Assembly (NCBI GenBank): GCA_001247695.2
Contig: LGRX02003685.1
Location: 1-64,000 of the forward strand
Length of the DNA stretch: 64,000 nt
Direction of reading: 5' to 3'
From: Cymbomonas tetramitiformis
Lineage: Eukaryota; Chlorophyta; Pyramimonadophyceae; Pyramimonadales; Pyramimonadaceae
Below are positions 54,485 through 64,000 of this stretch, piece by piece; positions within the stretch are counted from its first letter, which is position 1, and every line of letters begins with the position of its first letter. The notes under the pieces were generated by a model. The model was given only the letters and a program-made list of their open reading frames with translations. It searched no databases and was not told the origin of the DNA. The translations under genes and the position numbers were made by a program.

Positions 54485-55990
54485 AACGCTTTAGCCATTG
54501 TCTCTTTTGCGGTTTTGGGCTTTATATTAGTAGGTCCTTTTCAGACTCTGCTTTTGAACTAGCTAACGATATATGAATATGTTTCGTCGATGGCTGTCAC
54601 GGCCAGAGTAGCTCGGAGATAGAGCACAGTGATCGTTAGACACGGTCAAACTGATATGTACATAACAGCTCTCTTGATGTATAGTATACACTGTGCAGAT
54701 ACAATCGAACACCTCAGATACGGCCGATACAATAATCTGATAAAAAGAGATGTATACCGGAGCTCTCAGTAATATGCGCTGGCTACCTAGAAGCTTTTCG
54801 GCCGGTGCCACCAGGCTCTCCTCCGTAGCCGACTCGTCTTGTTCGATCGATTCCGATATAATTCCCGAGAGCGCTTTGATGTTCCGACAAGGCATCTCAT
54901 TCGTGATCGACGGCTGAGAAGCACGGCGGTCTTCGGTCGACGTGCGTATGTCGGGTTACCGAGTCGGTGACCTTGAGTGTGCGAGGTTACCGGTTACCGG
55001 ATTTTACCCAAGTCGAAAGTGGCTCGAGCACGCAGGTCGGACCCTTGGAAACGAAGAAATCTTCAGGTCAAAAGGGCCCCCCGTGCCGAAACTAAGGTTC
55101 GGTACCGGTCGGACTCGGCTCGCTTCGGTGTTTCGACGAGGCATCTCATTCGTGATCGACGGCCAGAGAAGCACGGCGGTCTTCGATCGACGTGCGTATG
55201 TCGGGTTACCGAGTCGGTAACCTTAAGTGTGCGAGGTCACCGGTTACCGGATTTTACCGAAAGTGGCTCGAGCACCCTTGGGAAAATCCGAGGAAAGGAA
55301 ACGATATATCAAAAATACGAAGATACAAACGTATTCGACGTTTCAAATTACGGAAGAGACATTTGTCTCAAATTTTATCATGAAGATCATTATTATACAT
55401 ACTATGATAATGTTTAAGCACATTGTTGTGTAATACAATGCGATACAAGACGATTCTATTCAAATGACCCTGATGCGTGATGGCACACTAACGATACCCG
55501 GTCAGATCGCCATTTTATTCATATCGATCTGATCGCATAAACATCATTTCCATCTATAAGCGCCGTGCAGCTTTTATTCAATCAATATATGGTATGCTGC
55601 TTCATAATTATTTCATAAACGATAATGAATGAACATGACCGTTAGCAATCATTATTTGCATATGTCATGTTGCCATGACCTATCGATGCCTGCTAATCAT
55701 ACTATTAAGTGTGTGGCCCAATACATATGGCATACACCGTGAGATTATATACCACATCGACTACGTACCGTTCGATGTTCATTCGGTATAACTTGTATAT
55801 GAATATATTATACAAAGTACCCGTTATAATTATTATGGTGCGATGCACCAAGGAGGTACGAATCACGGAATGGCGACATAATACAGCATGTCAAGCCGTA
55901 TAAGTATGTTAATGCAGTATGTTAAGCCGTATACATAATACAGTATGCTAAGCCGTATAATAGGCTTGACACAAGCGTGTTACTCCATTA
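54485..55990. repeat. intergenic with a 250-bp-offset direct repeat
   Basis: About 150 bp (CATCTCATTCGTGATCGACG ... GTGGCTCGAGCAC) occurs at 54893-55030 and again at 55141-55275 with small differences. Short TATGTTAAGCCGTATA units lie at 55900-55960. No gene supported. Confidence 0.7.
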
Positions 55991-55993
55991 TCG

Positions 55994-56527
55994 TAGTGTG
56001 GAAACGAGAATGTCTCACCGGGCGGAAACTAGAATGTTGCTATGCAAACCGTAGCAGAACCTGTGCGTATGCAAGCTCGATTAGCTCCGGATTTAGCAGT
56101 GTTCACTTTACAGTATAACGTCTTCATGTTTATGTGTATATTTATACCAACGAGACGTGACTGGCATTGTTAAACCTCTGGAAATTATTTATTATACTTT
56201 TACCATCCATACGCGCTGGTATATATCGCGGCACACTTTTTAGCATTTTGTCTGTGGCACTCGTCGCCTGTATATTTATAATGTCTGAATGGGTTCCGCA
56301 TAAACAACGTGCACCCAAGCGGCGTTACGATGATTTACATCATCAGGGAGGAAGAAGAAATGGAACTCAATATAGTCAGGTATAAGACTTTTCGACGACT
56401 GTTCTTATTATACCGTGCTGGGATGCCCATCATGCATGCACCATTTATGTCACGCTGTATAATTCTATTTCGTGATTTGCTGAAGCCCTATCCAGCGAGG
56501 GTGCATCTCTATAATTATACAAAAAAG
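55994..56527. other. 534-bp segment bounded by direct repeats TAGTGTGGAAAC
   Basis: TAGTGTGGAAAC at 55994-56005 and at 56528-56539. The opposite arm of the large inverted repeat (ending 63595) has only one copy and no such segment, so this stretch looks inserted or duplicated. AT-rich; no confident gene. Confidence 0.5.
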
Positions 56528-56926
56528 TAGTGTGGAAACAAGCGAGTGGGTTCCAAAGCCCCACTCAGGATCGAATCGTAACGTTGTCGCATACCCTTTT
56601 CAGATTGTTATATAGCCTTGTTGGTCGCTGTGCAAGAAAGGTTGCGATACGACGACCCTGCATATATTATACCGCTATGGTGCGCGACGTAGGCTGAGGA
56701 TTGCGTTTCTGCACGGTGCGCACTTTACGACGCAGTGATACATCTCGCACATGCATCATATGTTAATCACAAGATGATGTGCTGCATTCCACAAGTCTCG
56801 CAGGCCCCGCCGTCGCGCTGGGATAAGCGTCATGTTTTGTCATGGTCTGGGTGATCCTGGATGCCTCTAATATATGGCGTCATGTCAATACATGTGTATT
56901 CGACGTGGTTAGAGTGATATGATATA
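56528..56926. repeat. left arm of a large inverted repeat (empty-site arm)
   Basis: About 400 bp, matched in reverse complement by 63287-63600 plus 58814-58930. At about 56822 it reads GGGATAAGCGTCATG without interruption, where the right arm carries the 4.4-kb element. Confidence 0.85.
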
Positions 56927-57739
56927 CTAGCGTATATATATATATATATACATCTTCCACATATCGCCTCGCCTCGCGTCTATACAAGCTACAAAAGTCC
57001 CCTTTTCAAAACCAGCACCTCTCTAACACGAAATGTTACTCTACAAAAAGCGGCTTCTGACACCCCTTCATATATATTCTGCACATATACATACAGTGTG
57101 TGTGTGTGTGTGTTTGTGTGTATGTGTGTATGTATACCGGTACCGTATGCGACCACTTCCGCGCCTCAGATGGGATGGATTGACTGTTTTTTGTACCCAC
57201 CCATTTGGAGCACGATTCATATAGTTAATCATTTTGGAGAACCAATTTTAATGTTGAGAATCCGATATTTGATGTCCCCGTGCAGTATTAAGGCTTGCAT
57301 TTTACCTAGTAATGAAAAAAGGGTCTTGGTAATACCAAAACATCCTTGGTAATACCGGTAATTTACCTACTTGGTAAAGGTAATGAAATTATTACCGGGC
57401 GAATTTTACCCGCGTGCCTCAGCAGTATTTGATGCGATGTGATGACGTAAACAGCCATGGCTTCTGAGCTATATATTCTTCCACTAAATAACAACCCTGG
57501 CTTACCACATCACACCTACCGCGTGTGTCAAACACAGAGGCATCCGATAGTAGACACGGACCGTGACTTAATACGCGACGCTTCTTCCGGCGCGATCGGG
57601 GCATACAAGGCTGCATTAACGATTCACGGCAGTCGAAATATATTTCATAAATAGTAGTGACAATAAGTCCACTGTACAATTCAGGTGGATCCTTTCAAAT
57701 GCCGAGAAAAAATGCACATGTGGATTTTCGAGAAAAATG
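56927..57739. other. loop region between the arms; microsatellites, no gene
   Basis: (AT)n near 56934-56952, (GT)n near 57097-57135, and GGTAATACC/GGTAATTTACC repeats at 57325-57415. Confidence 0.5.
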
Positions 57740-57799
57740 TACATTTGTATTCGATGTGGTGGTGTTTTTAGAGTGATAGGAACACGAAAAAAACACCCA

Positions 57800-58670
57800 C
57801 TCGGTACCTAAACGGGGGTCCTGGTACCCAGTAGGCACATGAAAAAACACACACACTCGGTACCTAACCGGGAAGTCCTGGTACCCAGTAGGCACATGAA
57901 AAAACACACACACTCGGTACCTAAACGGGAAGTCCTGGTTCCCAGTAGGAATATTTTAAAAAACACATCCCCTGGTACCCAAACCGGAAATCCTAGTACC
58001 CCGTAGGAATCGATGAAAAATAAAAACCCACCCCTGGTACCCAAACCGGAGGTCCTGGTATCCAGTAGGAATATGTAAAAAAATCACACACCAGGTACCG
58101 AAATGGAGGTCCTGGTACCCAATAGGAATAAAAAACAACACACACCTCTGGTACCCAAACTGGAAATCCTGGTCATACCCAATATAAAAACGCCCACTCG
58201 TACCTAAACGGGAAGTCCCGGTACCCGTAGGCACATGAAAAACACACACACCCCTGGTACCCAAACGGAGGTCCTGATACCCAATAGGAATAAAAAACAA
58301 CACACACCTCTGGTACCCAAACCGGAATTCCTGGTACCCAGTCGGAATAACAACAACACACCCGCGGTAGCCAAACCGGAAATCCTGGTACCCAGTAGGA
58401 AGATATGAAAAACCCCACTCCGTACCTAAACGGGGACTCTGGTACCCAGTAGGCACATGAAATAACACACGCAATCGGTACCCAAACCGGAATTCCTGGT
58501 ACCCAGTAGCAATAAAAAACAACACGCCCCTGGTACCCAAACCGGAAATCCTGGTACCCAGTAGAAATGACAAGAAAAAAAACACCCGATTTGGTACCCA
58601 AACGCGGGGAGATCTGGTACCCAGGAGGAACTTCATTGAAAAAACACACACAACCCGATTTGGTACCCGA
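57800..58670. repeat. about fifteen copies of a ~58-bp tandem repeat
   Basis: Each unit has CTGGTACCCAGTAGG and GGTACCCAAACCGGAA separated by an A-rich ACACAC stretch. Minus-strand frames read TGYQDFRFGYQ-like peptides but shift from unit to unit, so coding is not supported. Confidence 0.9.
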
Positions 58671-58699
58671 ATAGGAGGAGAGAGAGAAAAAAGAGCGCC

Positions 58700-58773
58700 C
58701 CCCCCGACAGGACTCGAACCTGTGATCTATCGCTCACAAGTGCGATCGCTATATTCCACTGAGCTACAGGAGC
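58700..58773 (-). tRNA. tRNA-like gene, 8-base anticodon loop, identity ambiguous (TGT or GTG)
   Basis: On the minus strand from 58773: acceptor GCTCCTG (paired to CGGGGGG with one mismatch and two G-U pairs), D arm GCTC AGTGGAATA TAGC, perfect 5-bp anticodon stem ATCGC/GCGAT, variable AGATC, and T arm ACAGG TTCGAGT CCTGT with the canonical TTCGA. All arms are present. The anticodon loop is ACTTGTGA, eight bases instead of seven, so the anticodon could be TGT (Thr) or GTG (His). No intron or encoded CCA. It may be a functional variant, or a tRNA relic inside repeats. Confidence 0.65.
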
Positions 58774-58813
58774 TGCAACTTGATGCTCTGATATCGATAT
58801 TCTTCCATCAATG

Positions 58814-58930
58814 CATATTATATCACTCTAAAAACACCACCACGTCGAATACAAATGTATTGACGATATGGCACAATATATTAGAGGCATCCAGGATCTT
58901 CACCCAGACCGTGACAAACACGACGCTTAT
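58814..58930. repeat. right arm of the large inverted repeat, inner part
   Basis: Reverse complement of 56822-56926; ends at the insertion point of the 4.4-kb element (duplication GCTTAT at 58925-58930). Confidence 0.85.
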
Positions 58931-59410
58931 GGCTACTGCCCCGCAGTACTTGCCATAGTACTTTCGAGCTCGAAAGTACTATGACAAGTACTTTCACCGT
59001 TTCACGCCATAATTTCTTTCGGTGTCTTTTAAGGCTACGGTCATACTGCCCTTCATATTATGTTGACTTTGTGACCCAAACATGATTGTCTCATGTGCCA
59101 TTGGCCTCTAAACCACTTGTCGCCTTCCCATTGGATGCATATTGCCGAGGGGGTAGCATTTTTTGTTACATTGCGGTTTCCGCACTGGGTGTTCAAACAG
59201 TTGGCCATCTTTACGATTTTTTTTGGAGTAGCTCTTGGCGTGAGATTGCCCGGGCGACCACACATATCCAAGGGGTGTATGTTGGCCAATGATGTTTGTG
59301 GGTGTGAGCCTGTTGGCGTGATGCCATTTGTGGTAATAAGTTGCGGGTTAAACCCAACCCTACAAGTGTGTTTACACAAATCAATCTCATGGTAGGTTGG
59401 GGTACACAAG

Positions 59411-60332
59411 AAGCATGCCATGGATTCTCCCAACGGGCACCCTTGTACCGAGTATCGCTCGGTGATGATGTATAACGATGTTGCGGACTACGAGACCCAT
59501 TTTGGGGACCCCGGTCGATGTCTAAGGTGCATATTTGAGTTATGAAGAGATGCCAGAGCCTAGCAGACATCGTACTAGTACGCATGCACAAGTAGCATAC
59601 CATGGATTTTCCCAATAGTCACCCTTGTACCGAGTATCGCTCGGAGATGATGCACAACGATGTTGTGGACTACGAGACCCATTTTCGGGGACCCCGGTCG
59701 ATGTCTAAGGTGCATATTGGAGCTTTGAAGAGATGCCAGGGCCTAGCGGACAGCGTACTAGTACGCATACACAAGTAGCATACCATGGATTCTCCCAACG
59801 GGCACCCTTGTACCGAGTATCGCTCGGAGATGATTTGTAACGATGTTGTGGACTACGAGACCCATTTTCGGGGACCCCGGTCGATGTCTAAGGTGCATAT
59901 TCGAGTTATGAAGAGATACCAGTGCCTAGCAGACAGCGTACTAGTACGCATACACAAGTAGCATGCCATGGATTCTCCCAATGGTCACCCTTGTACCGAG
60001 TATCGCTCGGTGATGATGTACAACGATGTTGTGGACTACGAGACCCATTTTGGGGACCCCGGTCGATGTCTAAGGTGCATATTGGAGCTTTGAAGAGATG
60101 CCAGGGCCTAGCGGACAGCGTACTAGTACGCATACACAAGTAGCATACCATGGATTCTCCCAACGGGCACCCTTGTACCGTGTGTCGCTCGGTGATGATG
60201 TACAACGATGTTGTGGACTACGAGACCCATTTTTGGGGACCCCGGTCGATGTCTAAGGTGCATATTCGAGTTATGAAGAGATGCCAGGGCCTAGCAGACA
60301 GTGTACTAGTACGCATACACAAGTAGCATGCC
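59411..60332. repeat. 182-bp tandem array (about five copies), part 1
   Basis: CCATGGATT at 59418, 59600, 59783, 59966 and 60148. Each unit contains ACCGAGTATCGCTCGGT, a short hairpin, and GTACTAGTACG. The array is interrupted at 60332 by LTR element B. Confidence 0.95.
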
Positions 60333-60583
60333 TCACGGGGAAGCTGAAATCTCCCCCCACTGTATGGGGGTCCAGCTTCTCCTAGTACCACCCCTTGCTG
60401 CGTGTGTCACTGGTCGTGTGTCACCGTATGACACTCACCTGCTAGAAAGCTCTCTCCCGTAATCCTTCTATCAGCTTTGTTATCACCGGTTTCACCATCA
60501 CTGCCTTCTGAGTTCCTGTTGCAGTGAAATAGTTATATATATATATTCACACAAATATATACCTATTTTCACCTGTTCTATCA
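60333..60583 (+). repeat. 5' LTR of element B
   Basis: TCACGGGGAAGCTG...TCTATCA, with a CCCCCCAC / GTATGGGGG hairpin near the start and a TATATATATATATT tract at 60533-60546. Confidence 0.95.
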
Positions 60584-61133
60584 GGTTATGGGTCCCACTT
60601 CACGTGAGTGGTGATTCCGGTTGGTTCGGCTCGCTTCGGTTCGTCCGATTCTACAAACCGTCAACACCGTTTTTTTACCGTCAACATCGCAGCATAATTC
60701 AACTGCGAACCGTATCAGCGGCAATTTTTCCGTCTCCGTTCCCTTTGCCGCTTCCGTTAACCGTGGTTTACCCTACCGACTGTGACTGGGAATCCGCGCG
60801 CCGTTCTTATCCGTCAGCGGTGTGAAGACATCTCCGTTACCGTCTTTGCCCGTTCGAGTACTCCGCCTACCGTTTGTGAATGGTGGTTTACTTTGCCGTT
60901 CAAATCCGTTCTTATCCGTTCCAACTTTTACCGTAATTCTGGCATCCTACTTCGTTCCAGGCATGTCTCCCCAACGTCCTTCAACACTCTGGCCAGCAGC
61001 GCCTCTGCTGCCGGGTAACTGGTTTACCGTATGACTTTTTTGACCTCACCGCCGTGTTCCTCGTCAAAATCTACCTCAATTTGACTTTTTCATCGTTCGA
61101 TTTGGTTATTTTTGGCGAAAGCTACGTTTTCGT

Positions 61134-61604
61134 TTGGGAACCCTAAGTGTTGGGCTCCAGATTTTCCAGCTTACAGCGGCCATGGCTTCGTGTCGTCAGC
61201 GTTCGCGCATTTCTGCAGTTGCCTCCGCGCTGCGGGTGATTCGACTACGAGAACTTACCCCTGGCTACGATCTGGTGGCGTCTGGTGGTGCTTATGCACC
61301 AGACACCAAAATCGAGTCCATCAACCACATCGTCGACATGAGCTTTGACCACTACGAGCTCACCCCGCGGCATCCTCCACTCTTCCCTCCACCCTGCGTG
61401 CCCCTTGGCCACTGCCTGGTGGTGTTTAGTGGTGTTGCAGCCCTCATCCCGCCGCTTTTCCTCTCTGCTTTCGCACTTATGTGCGGCAGAGTGGAGCCTC
61501 ACCGCATTTTCCACCTTCCACCTCCCTATCCCCTCTCCAGCGACGCATTCGCTCTGGTGGTGCCAGGCCGCTTTTGGCTTTGGCACCGCGTGGGCATTGG
61601 CTGA
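61134..61604 (+). pseudogene. short ORF inside LTR element B
   Basis: A 156-codon frame (MGTLSVGLQIFQLTAAM...) with an initial segment that could be a gag remnant (SRISAVASALRVIRL). The second half is proline/leucine-rich. No zinc knuckle or enzyme motif; coding is doubtful. Confidence 0.3.
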
Positions 61605-61901
61605 TTCATCGTTTTCGTGGCGCTCGAGGACTTCTGCAGTCGAGAACTCCGCCGCCGCCATTCCGCAATCACGTCGCGGCTTGTAGATGCTTGCCTTGAT
61701 GTACAACGACCGTAGAGCGGGACTAGCCCGCCTAGCCTGTTTATATGTCTCTTAGATGCCTAGGCAGCGCCCATGCACGGATGTGCTTCTAGCTGGGTTG
61801 AAAAAGGCCCCCTCGGCCTGGACACTAAATTGACATTGGGTTAGGGCTTAGGGTTTTCCTTGCTCTCGCATGGCCACTCACACCTTCGGGGTGAGGTGGT
61901 G

Positions 61902-62150
61902 TCACGGGGAAGCTGAAATCTCCCCCCACTGTATGGGGGTCCAGCTTCTCCTAGTATCACCCCTTGCTGCGTGTGTCACTGGTCGTGTGTCACCGTATGG
62001 CACTCACCTGCTAGAAAGCTCACTCCCGTAATCCTTCTATCAGCTTTGTTATCACCGGTTTCACCATCACTGCCTTCTGAGTTCCTGTTGCAGTGAAATA
62101 GTTATATATATATTCACACAAATATATACCTATTTTCACCTGTTCTATCA
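61902..62150 (+). repeat. 3' LTR of element B
   Basis: Near copy of the 5' LTR; two bases shorter in the TA tract. Confidence 0.95.
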
Positions 62151-62245
62151 ATGCCATGGATTCTCCCGATGGTCACCCTTGTACCGAGTATCGCTCGGAG
62201 ATGATTTGTAACGATGTTGTGGACTACGAGGCCCTTTTTTGGACC
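62151..62245. repeat. 182-bp array, part 2 (after LTR element B)
   Basis: ATGCCATGGATTCTCCC resumes the interrupted unit and fades after GGACTACGAG near 62230. Confidence 0.9.
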
Positions 62246-63286
62246 TTAATCGAAGTATCATAGCAGGATGTGCAATATATATGATTATATACGTTTATGC
62301 AGCAGAGGGCAACCCTACGTTGCGCCGCAATTAGTCGAGTATCTGATATATTTCATGAACTTATAATGATTTTCGTGCACTTATAGGGTCTTAAGGATGA
62401 AAATTTCCCATCATTCACGACTTTTGATGATAAATGATTTTTGGGGATTTTTCTAGTATGGTGACCCTGCAAAAGTAGTGGGTAATGATCAAAGTCATCA
62501 ATTTTGAGTCGTGGATGCATGATATATCCATATGTCGTGTGAAGGTTTCCTAGTCAAGTGGAGTGTATGTGCATGAAATATCATGTCATAACTCACATAA
62601 CTCTAAGTAACGAAGAGGTTATGACGTTTTGGGTTTCAACAAGGAAACCCTGATTTTGGGGGCTATTTCTTTGCTCCAGCCTGCGCATACCCACGAGAAG
62701 AAAACGGCACGGCGAGCTCGATGTGTGATGGAAGTAGCACTAGGGTGTGCAAAACATCAAAGTAGATATCAATATTGATTTTTTGAGACCTTAATGTGCG
62801 TGGACCTTCGCTCCATGGGATCACAATCAGGGATGCGGTACGATGGAACTCGAAATTCTATAAGTGAAAAACATCCAAAAAAATCAGTTTTTCTCACATG
62901 CGGCGATAGTTGCCATGGTTATGGCAGGATACCGGCATTCTCATGGGGTAATGCATGTTGCACAGTTCGAGTACATCCCAATGAAGAGTCCTATCACCAT
63001 ATACGAATATATATGGCCATCTACCGAGCGAAAACACCTTCGTAGTCAAAGTACTTGTGATAGTACTTTCGAAATTAATTAATTTTCTGGTGTTTTATAG
63101 CATGAAAGCACACACGATTTACTCACACCTAAAGTTGATTGTAGCGTGCACTATCATTCAAAATAATTCAAAAGGGTCCGAAATGATTTTTCTGAGCTGT
63201 AACTTGACCCGTGGAACCTGTTGAAAAGGCCCCATAATGGTTTTACTAAAGTACTTGTGACAGTACTGGAGCGCGGGGCAGTAGCC
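62246..63286. other. right portion of DNA element copy 2; no gene seen
   Basis: AT-rich sequence with short ORFs. The last ~230 bp are homologous (inverted) to the left end of copy 1. Confidence 0.5.
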
Positions 63287-63600
63287 ACTTATTCCGGCGC
63301 GACGGGGCCTGCGAGACTTGTGGAATCCGGCACATCATCGTGTGATTCACATATGATGCATGTGCGAGATGTATCACTGCGTCGTAAAGTGCGCACCGTG
63401 CAGAAACGTAACCCTCACCCTACGTCACACACCGCAGCGGTATAATATATGCAGGGTCGTCGTACCGCAACCTTTTTTGCACAGCGATCAACCAGGCTAT
63501 ATGACAATCTGAAAAGAGTATGCAACAACGTTACGATTCGATCCTGAGTGGGGCTTTGGAACCCACTCGCTCGTTTCCACACTACGATAATGCGGTATCA
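63287..63600. repeat. right arm of the large inverted repeat, outer part
   Basis: Reverse complement of 56528-56827, about 85-90% by eye. Ends with GTTTCCACACTACGATAATG, which also matches 55989-56008 inverted. Confidence 0.85.
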
Positions 63601-64000
63601 TCAATGCATACAACCCAGTATCATCCGCGTGTGTAAACGAGCCAGCTGCATCCAAAGCTCAGCTCAGGACGACACGGATACAATACACCAATCATACACA
63701 AAGTCACGACTTGTTTGTAAGTGGTCAGTGCGACTATTGCTAGAATATTGCCAGTATAGTATATAAGCACGCGCGGTGAACGATCCGTTCCTGACGACCA
63801 CGCACAAGTTCGGCTTCAAGACGTTATTTTCCAAGGGTACACGTTATCGAGACAACTGCCTACATGCATGTGTTCATAACGCGACATGCATTACCGCGTG
63901 TGTACGGATAATCACTTGGTGCATGCTCGTGTATACGTGTAAGCATAGTTATTGGTAACGAATGGTACGAATCACGGAATGGCGACATAAAACGGCATGT
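63601..64000. other. window end; no gene seen
   Basis: The final bases TACGAATCACGGAATGGCGACATAA repeat 55857-55881 in the same orientation, so another repeat unit continues past the window. Confidence 0.6.

Larger units (their letters stand above)
57740..58859. repeat. 39-bp inverted repeats bracketing a 58-bp tandem array and a tRNA-like gene
   Basis: TACATTTGTATTCGATGTGG... (57740-57778) and its reverse complement (58821-58859) differ at one base. Between them lies the GGTACC-rich array (57800-58670) and the tRNA-like sequence. Confidence 0.8.
60333..62150 (+). mobile_element. non-autonomous LTR retrotransposon (element B), 1818 bp
   Basis: LTRs 60333-60583 (251 bp) and 61902-62150 (249 bp) start TCACGG and end TCTATCA, with about three substitutions and a 2-bp TA-repeat difference. 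Perfect 5-bp duplication ATGCC at 60328-60332 and 62151-62155. GGTTATGGG follows the 5' LTR and a GAGGTGG tract precedes the 3' LTR, both as in element A. The short interior has no enzyme domains. Confidence 0.95.
58931..63286 (+). mobile_element. DNA element copy 2 with GGCTACTGCCC termini, 4356 bp
   Basis: Ends: GGCTACTGCCCC at 58931 and GGGGCAGTAGCC ending 63286. Target duplication is GCTTAT (58925-58930) against ACTTAT (63287-63292), five of six. The empty site is preserved in the left inverted-repeat arm as ATAAGC. The right end is homologous to the left end of copy 1, including a stretch with CCCTTTTGAATT. A relic at 59086-59292 (PLDAYCRGGSIFCY) parallels the one in copy 1. The interior carries a 182-bp array and an LTR element, and no transposase is seen. 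Confidence 0.85.

Noticed and set aside
57800..58670. Regularly spaced repeats considered as a CRISPR array or as a coding repeat protein
   Set aside because: Spacers are similar to each other and A-rich, the genome is eukaryotic, and the reading frame changes between units.

Overview
This window looks like nuclear DNA of a eukaryote. Long coding stretches are broken by GT-AG introns, there is a leucine-rich-repeat gene with one repeat per exon, and most of the rest is nested eukaryotic transposable elements. The mix (DIRS-like elements, retroelements carrying adenine-methyltransferase-like domains, a DUF7869-type gene, a cargo-bearing CACTA-like element) suggests a microalga, perhaps a green prasinophyte-type one. 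That assignment is an inference from gene content and is weak. I saw no bacterial operons, CRISPR array, rRNA or organelle genes.

Layout. 1-210: a 42-bp tandem repeat. 280-3673: a gene with a DUF7869-like integrase-fold domain and an acidic tail. 3810-4310: a small minus-strand hypothetical gene. 4837-8612: a decayed DIRS-like retroelement (zinc knuckle, RT, RNase H, Dam-like domain, tyrosine recombinase). 9228-10866 and 24007-24716: a retroelement gag/methyltransferase-like ORF cut in two by a 13.1-kb CACTA/EnSpm-like DNA transposon (10867-24006). That transposon carries a spliced transposase, an unknown ORF, a RING-type protein, a Tudor-like protein and an OTU-like protease, all on the minus strand, plus a 223-bp satellite and a piggyBac-like MITE. 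24694-34582 (minus): a Ty3-like gag-protease remnant next to a gag-RT-RNase H-methyltransferase retroelement. The latter is interrupted by a TA-flanked MITE (29322-29880) and by a young gag-only LTR element (32039-34471).

36394-48925 holds the most gene-like locus: a U-box plus dynamin-like GTPase exon, followed by a large array of 102-bp exons that each encode one 34-residue leucine-rich repeat. The exons are in symmetric phase 1 and mostly sit in 194-bp exon-intron units. The array ends in a proper terminal exon and contains a 394-bp internal inversion with palindromic junctions. 49424-50344 is a hypothetical protein. 50861-52540 is an ORF with a LINE-type zinc motif and an NPPF methyltransferase-like domain.

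52.5-64 kb is repeat territory. Two related DNA elements (53396-54478 and 58931-63286) share GGCTACTGCCC termini and a 6-bp target duplication. The second is inserted in one arm of a large inverted repeat whose other arm preserves the empty site. It contains a 182-bp tandem array that is itself split by a second LTR element (60333-62150). A tRNA-like gene and a GGTACC-rich 58-bp tandem array lie between the arms.

The nesting lets several insertions be ordered and, in four cases, checked by restored reading frames or an empty-site copy. The clearest candidates for something undescribed are the U-box/GTPase/LRR locus, whose repeat number appears to change by exon-intron unit duplication and inversion, and the CACTA-like element that carries ubiquitin-related cargo.
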